From positions 434,001 to 498,000 of the forward strand of contig NZ_VFES01000001.1 in NCBI RefSeq assembly GCF_007858185.1: 64,000 bases of DNA, written 5' to 3'. The DNA is from Pseudomonas grimontii (GTDB lineage: Bacteria > Pseudomonadota > Gammaproteobacteria > Pseudomonadales > Pseudomonadaceae). Shown here in pieces: positions 11,711 through 20,031 of the stretch. The notes beneath the pieces are model-generated. The model saw only the letters and a list, made by a program, of their open reading frames with translations, ran no database searches and was not told where the DNA came from. The first letter of the stretch is position 1. Every line of letters starts with the position of its first letter. The translations under genes were made by a program, and so were the position numbers.

Positions 11711-11734
11711 ACCTGCATAAGGAAGTATGCAGGT
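11711..11734 (-). promoter_or_regulatory. Inverted repeat in the asrA leader
   Basis: Perfect 9-bp arms ACCTGCATA and TATGCAGGT with a 6-nt loop. The arm nearer the gene contains the only plausible Shine-Dalgarno (AGG, in GCAGGTGCCCC before ATG). It could hide the ribosome-binding site or act as an operator overlapping the transcription start. Confidence 0.55.
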
Positions 11735-11735
11735 T

Positions 11736-11764
11736 AGATGGGGCGGGGTCGCAGTGGTTTCAAT
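11736..11764 (-). promoter_or_regulatory. Heat-shock (sigma-32) promoter of asrA
   Basis: On the minus strand ATTGAAA, a 14-nt spacer, then CCCCATCT. This matches the RpoH consensus (CTTGAAA, 13-15 nt, CCCCATNT) at all but the first base. The -10 element ends 31 nt before the asrA ATG. Confidence 0.8.
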
Positions 11765-11816
11765 GGTGGGGGTGAGATAGCAACATATTGCATGAAATTA
11801 CTGCAGCGACTCGGTC

Positions 11817-11909
11817 AATGTGGGAGGGGGCTTGCCCCCGATAGCGGTGGTTCAGATAAAACAACGCTGACTGACACACCGCCATCGGGGGCAAGCCCCC
11901 TCCCACATT
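11817..11909. repeat. REPIN
   Basis: Inverted REP arms AATGTGGGAGGGGGCTTGCC and complement, between the asrA promoter region and the 3' end of the GntR gene. Same family as 4058-4148. Confidence 0.9.
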
Positions 11910-11912
11910 GAG

Positions 11913-12947
11913 TCAGCTGATTTTGTGGAGATAGGCGGGCAGTGGCTGTTCTGGCAGCACCGATAGCACTTTCAAACGCTGCAACATCCGCTGCCGCGCC
12001 CGTTGCAAATGCTCGCGCAAATTCAGCGCTGCCGCATCGAATGCGCCATGCAGCAGCAGCTCCAAAATCAAGCGATGTTCGGCAAGCATCGCCGGATCAG
12101 CGCCGATCCCCAGCAATCGGTAAAAAATCCGGCTGATGATCATCGGGCTCTGGCCCTGGCGAATCAGCGCGGCAATCTTGCGGTTTTGCAGGCCGGCCAG
12201 GCAGCGCTGGTGCAAATCCTCTTCGATCTGCTCGATGGCTTCCAGGCTGCACTGGGGGCTGTCCTGGGCATCCAGCACGCGTTGCAACATGGCTTCCAGC
12301 ATGTCGCGGTCGAGGTTCGGGGCACTCTGGCGCAGGGCTTCGGGTTCGAGACAGGCGCGCAGCTCGTAATCCTCGGTGACCTCCCGCGCGGTCAAAGGCC
12401 CCGCCAGCCATTGGGAATAGGGCTCTTTTTCCACCAGGCCCCGGTCGCGCAGGCGCATCAGTGCTTCACGCACCACCGCGCGGCTGACGCCGTAGTGGTC
12501 GGCGGCGGCTTGCTCATCCAGGCGGTAATGGCCGAAGGCGATGCAGGTGGACAGCGCCGCGCCGATTTCCTCGACGATACGCTCGCCCAACGGCCGGGTG
12601 TCCACCAGTTCGGCTTCGCCATTGAGGCCAAGGTGCGCATGGCTCAAGGGCAGGCGCAGTGGCTCCATGGCCAGGCCGTCGGGGTTGATCAGGTAACCCC
12701 GGCCGTTGAAACGGCAGATCAAGCCTTCAGCGTGCAGCAGGTCCAGCGCCTTGCGCACCGGCACGCGGCTGGTGCCGAACAGCTCGGCCAGGGGCGCTTC
12801 CAGCAATACCAGGCCATGGCGGGCGGTGCCGTTGACGATCGCGTCGCGCAACACCTGGTGAATCATCGCGTAACGGGAGGCCGAGGCGGACACTGCTTTC
12901 ATCGATTTCTCAAAGGCATGTAGGACGATGGCCGGGGATTCTCTCAT
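11913..12947 (-). CDS. GntR/FCD regulator with two winged-helix domains
   Basis: 344 aa, about 100 longer than a standard FadR-type regulator. The first GntR winged helix spans ~25-90 (LAELFGTSRVPVRKALDLLHAEGLI). The second spans ~120-185 (AADHYGVSRAVVREALMRLRDRGLVE). A C-terminal FCD-like helical ligand domain follows (YELRACLEPEALRQ ... EHRLILELLLHGAFDAAALNLREHL). It is divergent from the amidase/imidase operon and the 291-bp gap carries TGTAC palindromes, so local repression relieved by a pathway metabolite is inferred. An alternative start is ATG 12902. Confidence 0.9.
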   Translation of the reverse strand: MRESPAIVLHAFEKSMKAVSASASRYAMIHQVLRDAIVNGTARHGLVLLEAPLAELFGTSRVPVRKALDLLHAEGLICRFNGRGYLINPDGLAMEPLRLPLSHAHLGLNGEAELVDTRPLGERIVEEIGAALSTCIAFGHYRLDEQAAADHYGVSRAVVREALMRLRDRGLVEKEPYSQWLAGPLTAREVTEDYELRACLEPEALRQSAPNLDRDMLEAMLQRVLDAQDSPQCSLEAIEQIEEDLHQRCLAGLQNRKIAALIRQGQSPMIISRIFYRLLGIGADPAMLAEHRLILELLLHGAFDAAALNLREHLQRARQRMLQRLKVLSVLPEQPLPAYLHKIS

Positions 12948-13026
12948 AAGTTACGCCTGTCACTCTGCGCCACGTCGGTGGCACTTTTTTGGGGCCTTGA
13001 ATGTAGGAATGTTACTTTTCTGCACC

Positions 13027-13040
13027 AAAATGTACTTATT
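13027..13040. promoter_or_regulatory. GntR operator candidate, regulator side
   Basis: AAAATGTACTTATT matches the left half of the perfect palindrome at 13194 and lies 80 bp upstream of the regulator start codon, so it could mediate autoregulation. Confidence 0.5.
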
Positions 13041-13189
13041 AATAAAAGATACATTATTTCATTGAGGGCGCTTCGCAGCCGTGACGCAAGACTTTTTTCC
13101 ACCGATCAACACCATCTATCCCGTAGCTCTGGGTAAAAAAGCGTAATCGCGCCAGGAGCGCTACACAGAGACTGGCACGAAAGCTGCCT

Positions 13190-13224
13190 TTGTAAAATGT
13201 ACATTTTATGAATATGTACGTTTT
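13190..13224 (+). promoter_or_regulatory. Operon promoter with two overlapping operator palindromes
   Basis: Perfect 14-bp palindrome AAAATGTACATTTT (13194-13207) and near-palindrome AATATGTACGTTTT (13211-13224) are 17 bp apart. They overlie a possible promoter, TTGTAA (13190-13195), 17-nt spacer, TATGTA (13213-13218). TGAGG (13226-13230) is the amidase Shine-Dalgarno. TGTAC-centred sites fit FadR/FCD-type regulators. Confidence 0.65.
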
Positions 13225-13238
13225 ATGAGGTTTCTCTG

Positions 13239-14570
13239 ATGTCAGACGCCACTTCACTGGCCGAGGATTTCGCCAGCGGTCGTAGTGACCCGGTGCAAGC
13301 CCTTGAACAGGCACTCGATCAAGCGAGCCGCTCGACCAGCGTATTTATTTCCCTGACCGCCGAACGCGCCCGCCGTGAAGCCGAAGCGTCCGCCGCCCGT
13401 TGGCGTGCCGGCCAGCCCTTGAGCGTGTTCGATGGCGTGCCCCTGGCCTGGAAAGACCTGTTCGATGTGGCCGGCAGCATCACCACCGCCGGCGCCGCCT
13501 ACCGTCGCACTGCGCCCGCGGCGTTGCTCGATGCTCCCAGCGTGGGCCTGTTGTGCCGCGCCGGGATGGTCAGCGTCGGCAAAACCAACCTCAGCGAACT
13601 GGCCTATTCCGGTTTGGGCCTGAACCCGCATTTCGGCACGCCGCATAATCCCCATGGCACGGACCAGGCGCGCATTCCCGGCGGCTCGTCGTCCGGGTCG
13701 GCGGTGGCCGTCGCCGCGCATATCGTGCCAATCGCCATGGGCACCGACACTGCAGGTTCCATCCGCATTCCGGCGGCGCTCAACGGACTGGTGGGTTACC
13801 GCAGCAGCAGCCGACGCTACAGCCGCGACGGTGTGTTTCCCCTGGCCCACTCCCTCGACAGCCTTGGCCCGTTGGCCCGCAGCGTGCGCGATGCCTTGGC
13901 CGTCGACGACCTGCTCCATGGCCGTACCCAGCGCCACAGTGCCCGCCGCCTGAAAGGGCAGCGGTTTGTTTTGGAACAAGGCGTGCTGGCCGACGTGGAG
14001 CCTGCCGTGCGCAACAACCTGCTGCGCGCCGTTGAGCGACTGAAGGCTGAAGGTGCGCTGATTGAAGAGCGTGAAAGCACCCCATTCCAGGCCACCCTGG
14101 ACCTGATCAAGCACCAAGGCTGGCTCGGCGCGTTCGAAGCCTTCGCCCTGCACCAGGCCCTGCTCGACAGCACTGATGCCGAGCAACTCGACCCCCGCGT
14201 GCGCCGCCGCCTTGAAGCTGCCCGCGCATTGCCGGCCAGCCAACTGATCCACCTGACCGACGCGCGCCGCCGCCTGCAACAGCAACTGCTCGACGCGCTC
14301 GACGGCGCGATCCTGATCACCCCCACCGTCGCCCATGTCGCCCCGGCGTTGGCACCGCTTGAAGCCGACGACGAACTGTTTGTGAAAACCAACCTCGCCA
14401 CCCTGCGCCTGACCATGCCCGGCAGCTTTCTCGACATGCCAGGCGTCAGCTTACCCAGTGGCCGCGATGCCCAGGGCCTGCCCACCGGGCTGCTGCTCAG
14501 CGCCCCGACGGGAGAAGACGCGCGGCTGTTGCGCGCGGCCTTGTCCGTCGAATCCGTACTTAACGTTTAA
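13239..14570 (+). CDS. Amidase-signature hydrolase (possible half-amidase)
   Basis: 443 aa, amidase-signature family with the complete Ser-cisSer-Lys triad: Lys72 in [12 protein letters not shown], cis-Ser150 in [10 protein letters not shown] and nucleophile Ser174 in [13 protein letters not shown]. No signal peptide, so cytoplasmic. First gene of an operon, 11 bp before an imidase-like gene. In known imide catabolism the imidase opens the ring to a half-amide and a separate half-amidase releases ammonia; the family and position make this the obvious half-amidase, but that is inference. It is not GatA, since no gatB/gatC is present. Confidence 0.9.
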   Translation: MSDATSLAEDFASGRSDPVQALEQALDQASRSTSVFISLTAERARREAEASAARWRAGQPLSVFDGVPLAWKDLFDVAGSITTAGAAYRRTAPAALLDAPSVGLLCRAGMVSVGKTNLSELAYSGLGLNPHFGTPHNPHGTDQARIPGGSSSGSAVAVAAHIVPIAMGTDTAGSIRIPAALNGLVGYRSSSRRYSRDGVFPLAHSLDSLGPLARSVRDALAVDDLLHGRTQRHSARRLKGQRFVLEQGVLADVEPAVRNNLLRAVERLKAEGALIEERESTPFQATLDLIKHQGWLGAFEAFALHQALLDSTDAEQLDPRVRRRLEAARALPASQLIHLTDARRRLQQQLLDALDGAILITPTVAHVAPALAPLEADDELFVKTNLATLRLTMPGSFLDMPGVSLPSGRDAQGLPTGLLLSAPTGEDARLLRAALSVESVLNV

Positions 14571-14581
14571 GGAGACACACC

Positions 14582-15460
14582 ATGGCAAAAGACATCCTCT
14601 GTGCATTTGGCGTCGACGTCGACGCCGTCGCCGGCTGGCTCGGTTCCTACGGCGGCGAAGACTCGCCCGACGACATCTCCCGTGGCCTGTTCGCCGGTGA
14701 AATCGGCGCGCCGCGCCTGCTCAAACTGTTCGAACGCTACGGCCTGCGCACCACCTGGTTTATCCCCGGCCACTCGATGGAAACCTTCCCCGAGCAGATG
14801 AAGGCCGTGGCCGACGCCGGCCACGAAATCGGCGTGCATGGTTACAGCCACGAAAACCCGATTGCGATGACCGCCGAGCAGGAAGAAATCGTCCTCGATA
14901 AATCCATCGAACTGATCACCCAAGTCACCGGCAAGCGCCCCACCGGCTACGTCGCACCGTGGTGGGAGTTCAGCAAGGTCACCAACGAGCTGCTGCTGAA
15001 AAAAGGCATCAAGTACGACCACAGCCTGATGCACAACGACTTCCACCCCTACTACGTGCGCAAGGGCGACAGCTGGACCAAGATCGACTACAGCCAGCAC
15101 CCCGACACCTGGATGAAGCCCTTGGTTCGCGGCGAAGAAACCGACCTGGTGGAGATCCCGGCCAACTGGTACCTCGACGACCTGCCGCCGATGATGTTCA
15201 TCAAGAAAGCCCCCAACAGCCACGGCTTCGTCAACCCGCGTCACCTGGAAGAAATGTGGCGCGACCAGTTCGACTGGGTTTACCGCGAGCACGAACACGC
15301 GGTGTTCACCATGACCATCCACCCCGACGTGTCCGGCCGCCCGCAAGTGCTGTTGATGCTCGAGCGCTTGATCGAACACATCCAGAGTCATGCCGGCGTG
15401 CGTTTCGTCACCTTCGACGAAATCGCCGACGACTTTATCCGCCGCCAACCGCGTACCTGA
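14582..15460 (+). CDS. Polysaccharide-deacetylase-superfamily hydrolase, probable cyclic imide hydrolase
   Basis: 292 aa, NodB-like metal hydrolase of the H. pylori PgdA group. Metal ligands are visible at Asp12 or Asp14 (GVDVDAVAG) and His86/His90 ([10 protein letters not shown]); other conserved blocks are [18 protein letters not shown] and [14 protein letters not shown]. From memory, the imidase of P. putida YZ-26 is an 879-bp, 292-codon gene of the same group, exactly this size. No signal peptide, which argues against a cell-wall deacetylase. Neighbouring amidase, transporter and SDR genes favour imide ring opening. Peptidoglycan deacetylase remains the alternative. Confidence 0.82.
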   Translation: MAKDILCAFGVDVDAVAGWLGSYGGEDSPDDISRGLFAGEIGAPRLLKLFERYGLRTTWFIPGHSMETFPEQMKAVADAGHEIGVHGYSHENPIAMTAEQEEIVLDKSIELITQVTGKRPTGYVAPWWEFSKVTNELLLKKGIKYDHSLMHNDFHPYYVRKGDSWTKIDYSQHPDTWMKPLVRGEETDLVEIPANWYLDDLPPMMFIKKAPNSHGFVNPRHLEEMWRDQFDWVYREHEHAVFTMTIHPDVSGRPQVLLMLERLIEHIQSHAGVRFVTFDEIADDFIRRQPRT

Positions 15461-15498
15461 TCCCAACCCAAGCAGCCCCCACCTCCCGAGGCGCGATT

Positions 15499-16839
15499 AT
15501 GTCCATCTACAACAAGCTTGACCTGACTGGCTGGAAACCCCGGCAACTGACGTCCCAGGAAGTACGCTTCGCCACCTGGATCGCGTTTTTCGCCTGGGTG
15601 TTTGCGGTGTATGACTTCATCCTGTTCGGCACCTTGCTGCCGGAGATCGGCCGGCACTTTGGCTGGGGTGAAGTGGAACAAGCTGAAATCGCGACCTGGG
15701 TGGCGGTGGGTACCGCCGTCGTCGCCTTGGCCATCGGGCCGATCGTCGACAAGCTGGGGCGGCGCAAAGGGATTATTTTCACCGTGGCCGGTTCCGCGCT
15801 GTGCTCGGCGCTGACCGCCATCGGCGGGGCGTGGGGCAAGTCGCCGCTGATTCTGATCCGTTCGCTGGGTGGCCTGGGATATGCCGAAGAAACCGTCAAC
15901 GCCACCTATCTGACCGAGTTGTATGGTGCGTCAGAAGACCCGCGACTGACCAAGCGTCGCGGCTTCATCTACAGCCTGGTGCAGGGCGGCTGGCCGGTCG
16001 GTGCGTTGATCGCCGCCGGTTTGACCGCGCTGTTGCTGCCGATCATTGGTTGGCAGGGTTGCTTCATCTTCGCCGCGATCCCGGCGGTGGTGATCGCGAT
16101 CATGGCGCGCAAGCTCAAGGAGAGCCCGCAGTTCCAGATCCACCAGCGCATCAGCGAGCTGCGTAAAAGCGGCGCGGTGAAAGAAGCGCAAAACGTTGCC
16201 GTGACCTACGGCGTGGACTACGACGAACACAGCAAGGCCGGCCTCAAGGCGGCCTTCCGTGGCCCGGCCCGTCGCGCCACGTTGGTGATCGGCGCTGCCC
16301 TGCTGCTCAACTGGGCAGCGATCCAGGTGTTCAGCGTGCTCGGCACCTCGGTGATCGTCAGCGTGCACCACATCTCGTTCGAGAACTCGCTGATCATCCT
16401 CGTGCTGTCCAACCTGGTGGGTTACTGCGGCTACCTCAGCCACGGCTGGATGGGCGACAAGATCGGCCGTCGCAATGTGATCGGCCTGGGTTGGATGCTC
16501 GGCGGCCTGGCGTTTGCCGGCATGCTGTTTGGCCCGAGCAATATGCCGATGGTGGTCGGGCTGTACAGCCTGGGCCTGTTCTTCCTGATCGGGCCGTACT
16601 CGGCGGCGCTGTTCTTCATCAGTGAAAGTTTCCCCACCAGCATCCGCGCCACCGGCGGCGCGATCATCCATGCCATGGGCCCGATTGGTGCCGTGGTCGC
16701 GGGCTTTGGTGCGACCCAGGTGTTGTCCGCCGGCAGTGACTGGCAGACCGCCGCGCTGTGGTTCGGCGCGCTGCCGTGCTTCTTGTCCGGCGCGCTGATG
16801 TTTGCCGCACGCCATGTGCGTCCGGAAACCATTCAGTAA
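15499..16839 (+). CDS. MFS transporter
   Basis: 446 aa from ATG 15499, with 12 predicted membrane segments. Motif A-like loops DKLGRRKGI and [11 protein letters not shown] follow helices 2 and 8. Layout resembles the sugar/organic-acid:proton symporter branch ([25 protein letters not shown]). The N-terminal tail precedes [31 protein letters not shown]. It lies 38 bp after the imidase-like gene and 10 bp before an SDR gene, so its likely role is uptake of the pathway substrate. Substrate cannot be read from sequence. Confidence 0.9.
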   Translation: MSIYNKLDLTGWKPRQLTSQEVRFATWIAFFAWVFAVYDFILFGTLLPEIGRHFGWGEVEQAEIATWVAVGTAVVALAIGPIVDKLGRRKGIIFTVAGSALCSALTAIGGAWGKSPLILIRSLGGLGYAEETVNATYLTELYGASEDPRLTKRRGFIYSLVQGGWPVGALIAAGLTALLLPIIGWQGCFIFAAIPAVVIAIMARKLKESPQFQIHQRISELRKSGAVKEAQNVAVTYGVDYDEHSKAGLKAAFRGPARRATLVIGAALLLNWAAIQVFSVLGTSVIVSVHHISFENSLIILVLSNLVGYCGYLSHGWMGDKIGRRNVIGLGWMLGGLAFAGMLFGPSNMPMVVGLYSLGLFFLIGPYSAALFFISESFPTSIRATGGAIIHAMGPIGAVVAGFGATQVLSAGSDWQTAALWFGALPCFLSGALMFAARHVRPETIQ

Positions 16840-16849
16840 GGAGTGTTTG

Positions 16850-17611
16850 ATGAGCCGTAAAGTTGCCTTGATTACCGGTGCCGCCAGCGGCATCGGCCAA
16901 GCCCTCGCCGTGGCCTATGCCCGCAGCGGTGTGGCGGTGGTGGGCGGGTATTATCCGGCCGATCCTCACGACCCGAGCACCACCGTGTCACAGGTGGAAG
17001 AGGCGGGGGGCGAGTGCCTGATGTTACCGCTGGACGTGGGCGATACCGCCTCGGTGGATGCCTTGGCCGAACAGGCGGTACAGCATTTCGGCCGGTTGGA
17101 TTACGCGGTGGCCAACGCCGGTTTGCTGCGTCGTGCGCCGCTGCTGGAGATGACCGATGAGCGGTGGAACGAGATGCTCAATGTCGACCTGACGGGGGTG
17201 ATGCGCACCTTCCGCGCGGCGACGCGGCATATGAACGAAGGCGGCGCGCTGGTGGCGATCTCTTCGATTGCCGGCGGCGTATATGGCTGGCAGGAACACA
17301 GCCATTACGCAGCGGCCAAGGCTGGTGTGCCGGGGTTATGCCGCTCGCTGGCGGTGGAGTTGGCGCCCCTGGGCATTCGTTGCAATGCGGTGATCCCGGG
17401 GTTGATCGAAACACCGCAATCGCTGGATGCAAAGAACTCCCTCGGCCCGGAAGGCCTGGCCAAGGCCGCGCGCGCGATTCCGCTGGGGCGGGTAGGGCGC
17501 GCGGATGAAGTGGCGTCGCTGGTGCAGTTCTTGACCAGTGAGGCGTCGAGTTATTTAACCGGGCAGAGCATCATCATCGATGGCGGCCTCACCGTGCGCT
17601 GGCCTGACTGA
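16850..17611 (+). CDS. SDR-family oxidoreductase 1
   Basis: 253 aa from ATG 16850 (AAGGAG 16838-16843). Classical SDR: cofactor loop [12 protein letters not shown] at strand 4, catalytic Ser (AISSIAGG), Tyr/Lys in HYAAAKAG and C-terminal IDGG. Cofactor preference is not certain because an unusual [12 protein letters not shown] segment follows strand 2. Part of the amidase/imidase operon; substrate unknown. A REPIN/MITE block separates it from the second SDR. Confidence 0.9.
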   Translation: MSRKVALITGAASGIGQALAVAYARSGVAVVGGYYPADPHDPSTTVSQVEEAGGECLMLPLDVGDTASVDALAEQAVQHFGRLDYAVANAGLLRRAPLLEMTDERWNEMLNVDLTGVMRTFRAATRHMNEGGALVAISSIAGGVYGWQEHSHYAAAKAGVPGLCRSLAVELAPLGIRCNAVIPGLIETPQSLDAKNSLGPEGLAKAARAIPLGRVGRADEVASLVQFLTSEASSYLTGQSIIIDGGLTVRWPD

Positions 17612-17628
17612 CTGATGTACTTGATCCA

Positions 17629-17948
17629 AATGTGGGAGGGGGCTTGCCCCCGATGGCGGTGGTTCAGTTAGCCCATCTGTGACTGACCCACTGCCATCGG
17701 GGCATGGGTATCTACACAACTTTTCAGCCCCTGACAAATCTCCCTGTGGCGAGCGGGCTTGTCCCGCGTTGGGCTGCGTAGCAGCCCCAGTAAAGCAGAA
17801 TGCGGTGTATCAGAAACTCCATAGCGGCTGTTTTGGGGCCGCTACGCGGCCCAACGCGGGACAAGCCCGCTCGCCACAGGGGAACTCGCCAGTCTCTGAA
17901 AATTGTGTAGATACCTATGACCATCGGGGGCAAGCCCCCTCCCACATT
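17629..17948. repeat. REPIN interrupted by a MITE
   Basis: Left REP arm and centre at 17629-17702, right arm at 17921-17948 (ATCGGGGGCAAGCCCCCTCC). Removing 17703-17920 and one 9-bp duplicate restores a normal ~93-bp REPIN. The 365-bp gap between the SDR genes contains only this composite. Confidence 0.9.
17703..17920. mobile_element. 218-bp MITE carrying its own REP pair
   Basis: Terminal inverted repeats of 25 and 24 nt (17703-17727 and 17896-17919) share GGTATCTACACAA and TTTTCAG. The element is flanked by a 9-bp direct repeat CCATCGGGG (17694-17702 and 17921-17929), the signature of transposition. Inside, 17742-17774 and 17849-17881 form a perfect 33-bp inverted repeat of the GTGGCGAGCGGGCTTG REP type. 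No coding capacity; it would need a transposase in trans. Confidence 0.85.
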
Positions 17949-17976
17949 GGAAGTGGATTTTTTCAGGAGTTTTTGC

Positions 17977-18726
17977 ATGAACCAACTGACCAACCGCCGC
18001 GCCGTGATCACCGGCGCCGGCAGCGGCATCGGTGCCGCCATCGCCCGCGCCTACGCCGTTGAAGGCGCGCGTCTGTTATTGGCCGACCGTCACGCCGCCA
18101 GCCTCGCCGAAACCGCGATCACCTGCCGTAACCTGGGCGCCGAAGTGGTCGAGTGCGTGGCCGATGTGGGCACTGTCGAAGGCGCCCAGGCCAGTGTCGA
18201 CCGTTGTGTCGAACACTTCGGCGGCATCGATATCCTGGTCAACAATGCCGGGATGCTCACCCAGGCGCGGTGCGTCGACCTGTCCATCGACATGTGGAAC
18301 GACATGCTGCGCGTCGACCTCACCAGTGTGTTCGTCGCCAGCCAACGTGCCTTGCCCCATATGCTCGCGCAGCGTTGGGGACGGATCATCAACGTGGCTT
18401 CGCAGCTGGGCATCAAGGGCGGCGCCGAACTGACTCACTACGCGGCCGCCAAGGCCGGGGTGATCGGCTTTACCAAATCCCTGGCCTTGGAAGTGGCCAA
18501 GGACAACGTGCTGGTCAACGCCATCGCCCCCGGCCCGATCGAGACGCCGTTAGTGGGCGGTATCAGTGACGATTGGAAGCGCGCCAAGGCCAAGGAGCTG
18601 CCCTTGGGGCGCTTCGGCCTGGCGGACGAAGTGGCGCCCACCGCCGTGCTGTTGGCCAGCGAGCCGGGCGGCAACCTGTTCGTCGGCCAGACCCTGGGCC
18701 CGAACTCGGGCGATGTCATGCCATGA
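17977..18726 (+). CDS. SDR-family oxidoreductase 2
   Basis: 249 aa from ATG 17977, with CAGGAG 8 nt upstream. Motifs TGAGSGIGAAIA, Asp after strand 2 (LLLADRHA, suggesting NAD), NNAGML, Ser in NVASQLG, Tyr/Lys in HYAAAKAG. The C-terminus GQTLGPNSGDVMP departs from the usual IDGG. It is a diverged relative of the SDR at 16850, not a recent duplicate. Same strand as the operon but after the REPIN/MITE, so it may depend on readthrough. Confidence 0.9.
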   Translation: MNQLTNRRAVITGAGSGIGAAIARAYAVEGARLLLADRHAASLAETAITCRNLGAEVVECVADVGTVEGAQASVDRCVEHFGGIDILVNNAGMLTQARCVDLSIDMWNDMLRVDLTSVFVASQRALPHMLAQRWGRIINVASQLGIKGGAELTHYAAAKAGVIGFTKSLALEVAKDNVLVNAIAPGPIETPLVGGISDDWKRAKAKELPLGRFGLADEVAPTAVLLASEPGGNLFVGQTLGPNSGDVMP

Positions 18727-18739
18727 GTGAGGTATAGCC

Positions 18740-19054
18740 ATGTGCGGACTCTGCGGATTGCTCGGCGAAGACCTGCACTGGAGCGACCCCCTGGGCGATG
18801 AACTGCCCCGGCGCCGCGAACGCCTGCGCCGCATCGCCGCGATCAACCAGGTGCTGGCGGTGTTCCGCCTCAAGGTCGAAGACTTCCAGGGCGCGTCCTA
18901 TCTGCTGTTGGGCGCCACCGGCAAACAGGAACTGGCGAGCGGACTGGATCAACTCTGGCAGGCCGCCGAGACCATGCTCGGCCGGTCGCTGGATCCCCTC
19001 GACCCGCGTCTACTTGACCACCTGGAAAACACCCCACTGTCGGAGCGGAGGTAA
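18740..19054 (+). CDS. Unrecognised small CxxC protein
   Basis: 104 aa; I do not recognise a family. It begins MCGLCG, giving a Cys2-x-x-Cys5 pair at the very N-terminus, then an Arg-rich amphipathic helix region (RRRERLRRIAAINQVLAVFRLKVEDF) and an acidic, leucine-rich C-terminus. It starts 13 bp after SDR 2 (GAGG at 18729-18732) and ends 2 bp before the COG0523 GTPase, so it is very probably a partner of that metallochaperone. A metal-binding N-terminus is inference. Confidence 0.8.
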   Translation: MCGLCGLLGEDLHWSDPLGDELPRRRERLRRIAAINQVLAVFRLKVEDFQGASYLLLGATGKQELASGLDQLWQAAETMLGRSLDPLDPRLLDHLENTPLSERR

Positions 19055-19056
19055 AT

Positions 19057-20031
19057 ATGAGCATTGCTCTAAATGTCATCACCGGCTTTCTCGGCAGCGG
19101 CAAAACCACCTTGCTCCAGCGCCTGCTGCAAGGCGAAAGCCTGGGCGACACGGCACTGCTGATCAACGAATTCGGCGACATCGGCATCGATCATCTGCTG
19201 GTGGAAGAAGTCGCGCCGAACACCGTGCTGCTGCCCAGCGGCTGCATTTGCTGCTCCATCCGTGGCGAGCTCAAGGACGCGTTGCTCGGTCTGTTGCAAC
19301 GCCGCGAGCGTGGCGAAATTCCTGCGTTCAAACGGGTGATCCTCGAGACCACCGGCCTGGCCGATCCGGCGCCGATCCTCGCGACCTTGAACAACGACGT
19401 GCAACTGCGCGGGCGTTTTCATATCGGCCTGGTGGTGACGCTGGTCGACGCCAGCCACGCCGCGTTGCAAGAGCGCCTGCACCCGGAATGGCTGGCCCAG
19501 GTTGCGGCGGCAGACCGTCTGCTGCTGAGCAAGACTGACCTTGTGGGTGACTGCGAACCGCTGCGTGTGCACCTGCAGGCGCTTAACGCCGGTACGCCGA
19601 TCCTCGATACCCACGCCATCCACAGCGGCGACCAACTGTTGCTCGGTGAAGGCCTGCGCAGTGCCGAACCCGCCATGGAAGTCAGCCGCTGGCAATTGCA
19701 TCGGACCACCAGCGCCAGCCACGGAGCGGCCCAAGTGTGCAGCATGACCTTCGACCAGCCGCTGGACTGGGTCGGCTTCGGGGTGTGGTTGTCGATGCTG
19801 TTAAGATGCCATGGCGAACGAATCCTTCGCGTCAAAGGACTGCTCAACGTGAACGCCAGTAACGCCCCCATCGTCATTCATGGCGTGCAGCATTGCCTGC
19901 ATGCCCCGGTTCATCTGCCTGCGTGGCCTGGCGCCGACCGGCAATCGCGCCTGGTGTTTATCCTGCGTGGCCTTGACCCCGCGCTGCTGCGGCGTTCCTT
20001 TGAGGTGTTCTCACGGCGGTTCGCCGGATGA
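19057..20031 (+). CDS. COG0523 (CobW/Nha-activator family) metallochaperone GTPase
   Basis: 324 aa. G3E GTPase: Walker A GFLGSGKTT (10-18), the family's metal-binding CxCC motif as Cys63-Ile-Cys65-Cys66 (SGCICCSIRGEL), Walker B-like ETTGLADPAP and SKTD at the nucleotide-base position. A C-terminal CobW_C domain follows (VLRVKGLLN-like segment LRVKGLLNVN). Family members deliver or insert metals (Zn, Co, Fe) into client enzymes. Here the likely client is the operon's metal-dependent imidase-like hydrolase; this is inference. It overlaps the next gene by 4 bp (ATGA). Confidence 0.92.
   Translation: MSIALNVITGFLGSGKTTLLQRLLQGESLGDTALLINEFGDIGIDHLLVEEVAPNTVLLPSGCICCSIRGELKDALLGLLQRRERGEIPAFKRVILETTGLADPAPILATLNNDVQLRGRFHIGLVVTLVDASHAALQERLHPEWLAQVAAADRLLLSKTDLVGDCEPLRVHLQALNAGTPILDTHAIHSGDQLLLGEGLRSAEPAMEVSRWQLHRTTSASHGAAQVCSMTFDQPLDWVGFGVWLSMLLRCHGERILRVKGLLNVNASNAPIVIHGVQHCLHAPVHLPAWPGADRQSRLVFILRGLDPALLRRSFEVFSRRFAG

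Noticed and set aside
14582..15460. Allantoinase PuuE
   Set aside because: Same superfamily, but N-terminus and length follow the HpPgdA/imidase group and no other purine-catabolic gene is nearby.
17629..17948. CRISPR array
   Set aside because: Repeats are inverted REP arms and a MITE, not regularly spaced direct repeats with unique spacers.
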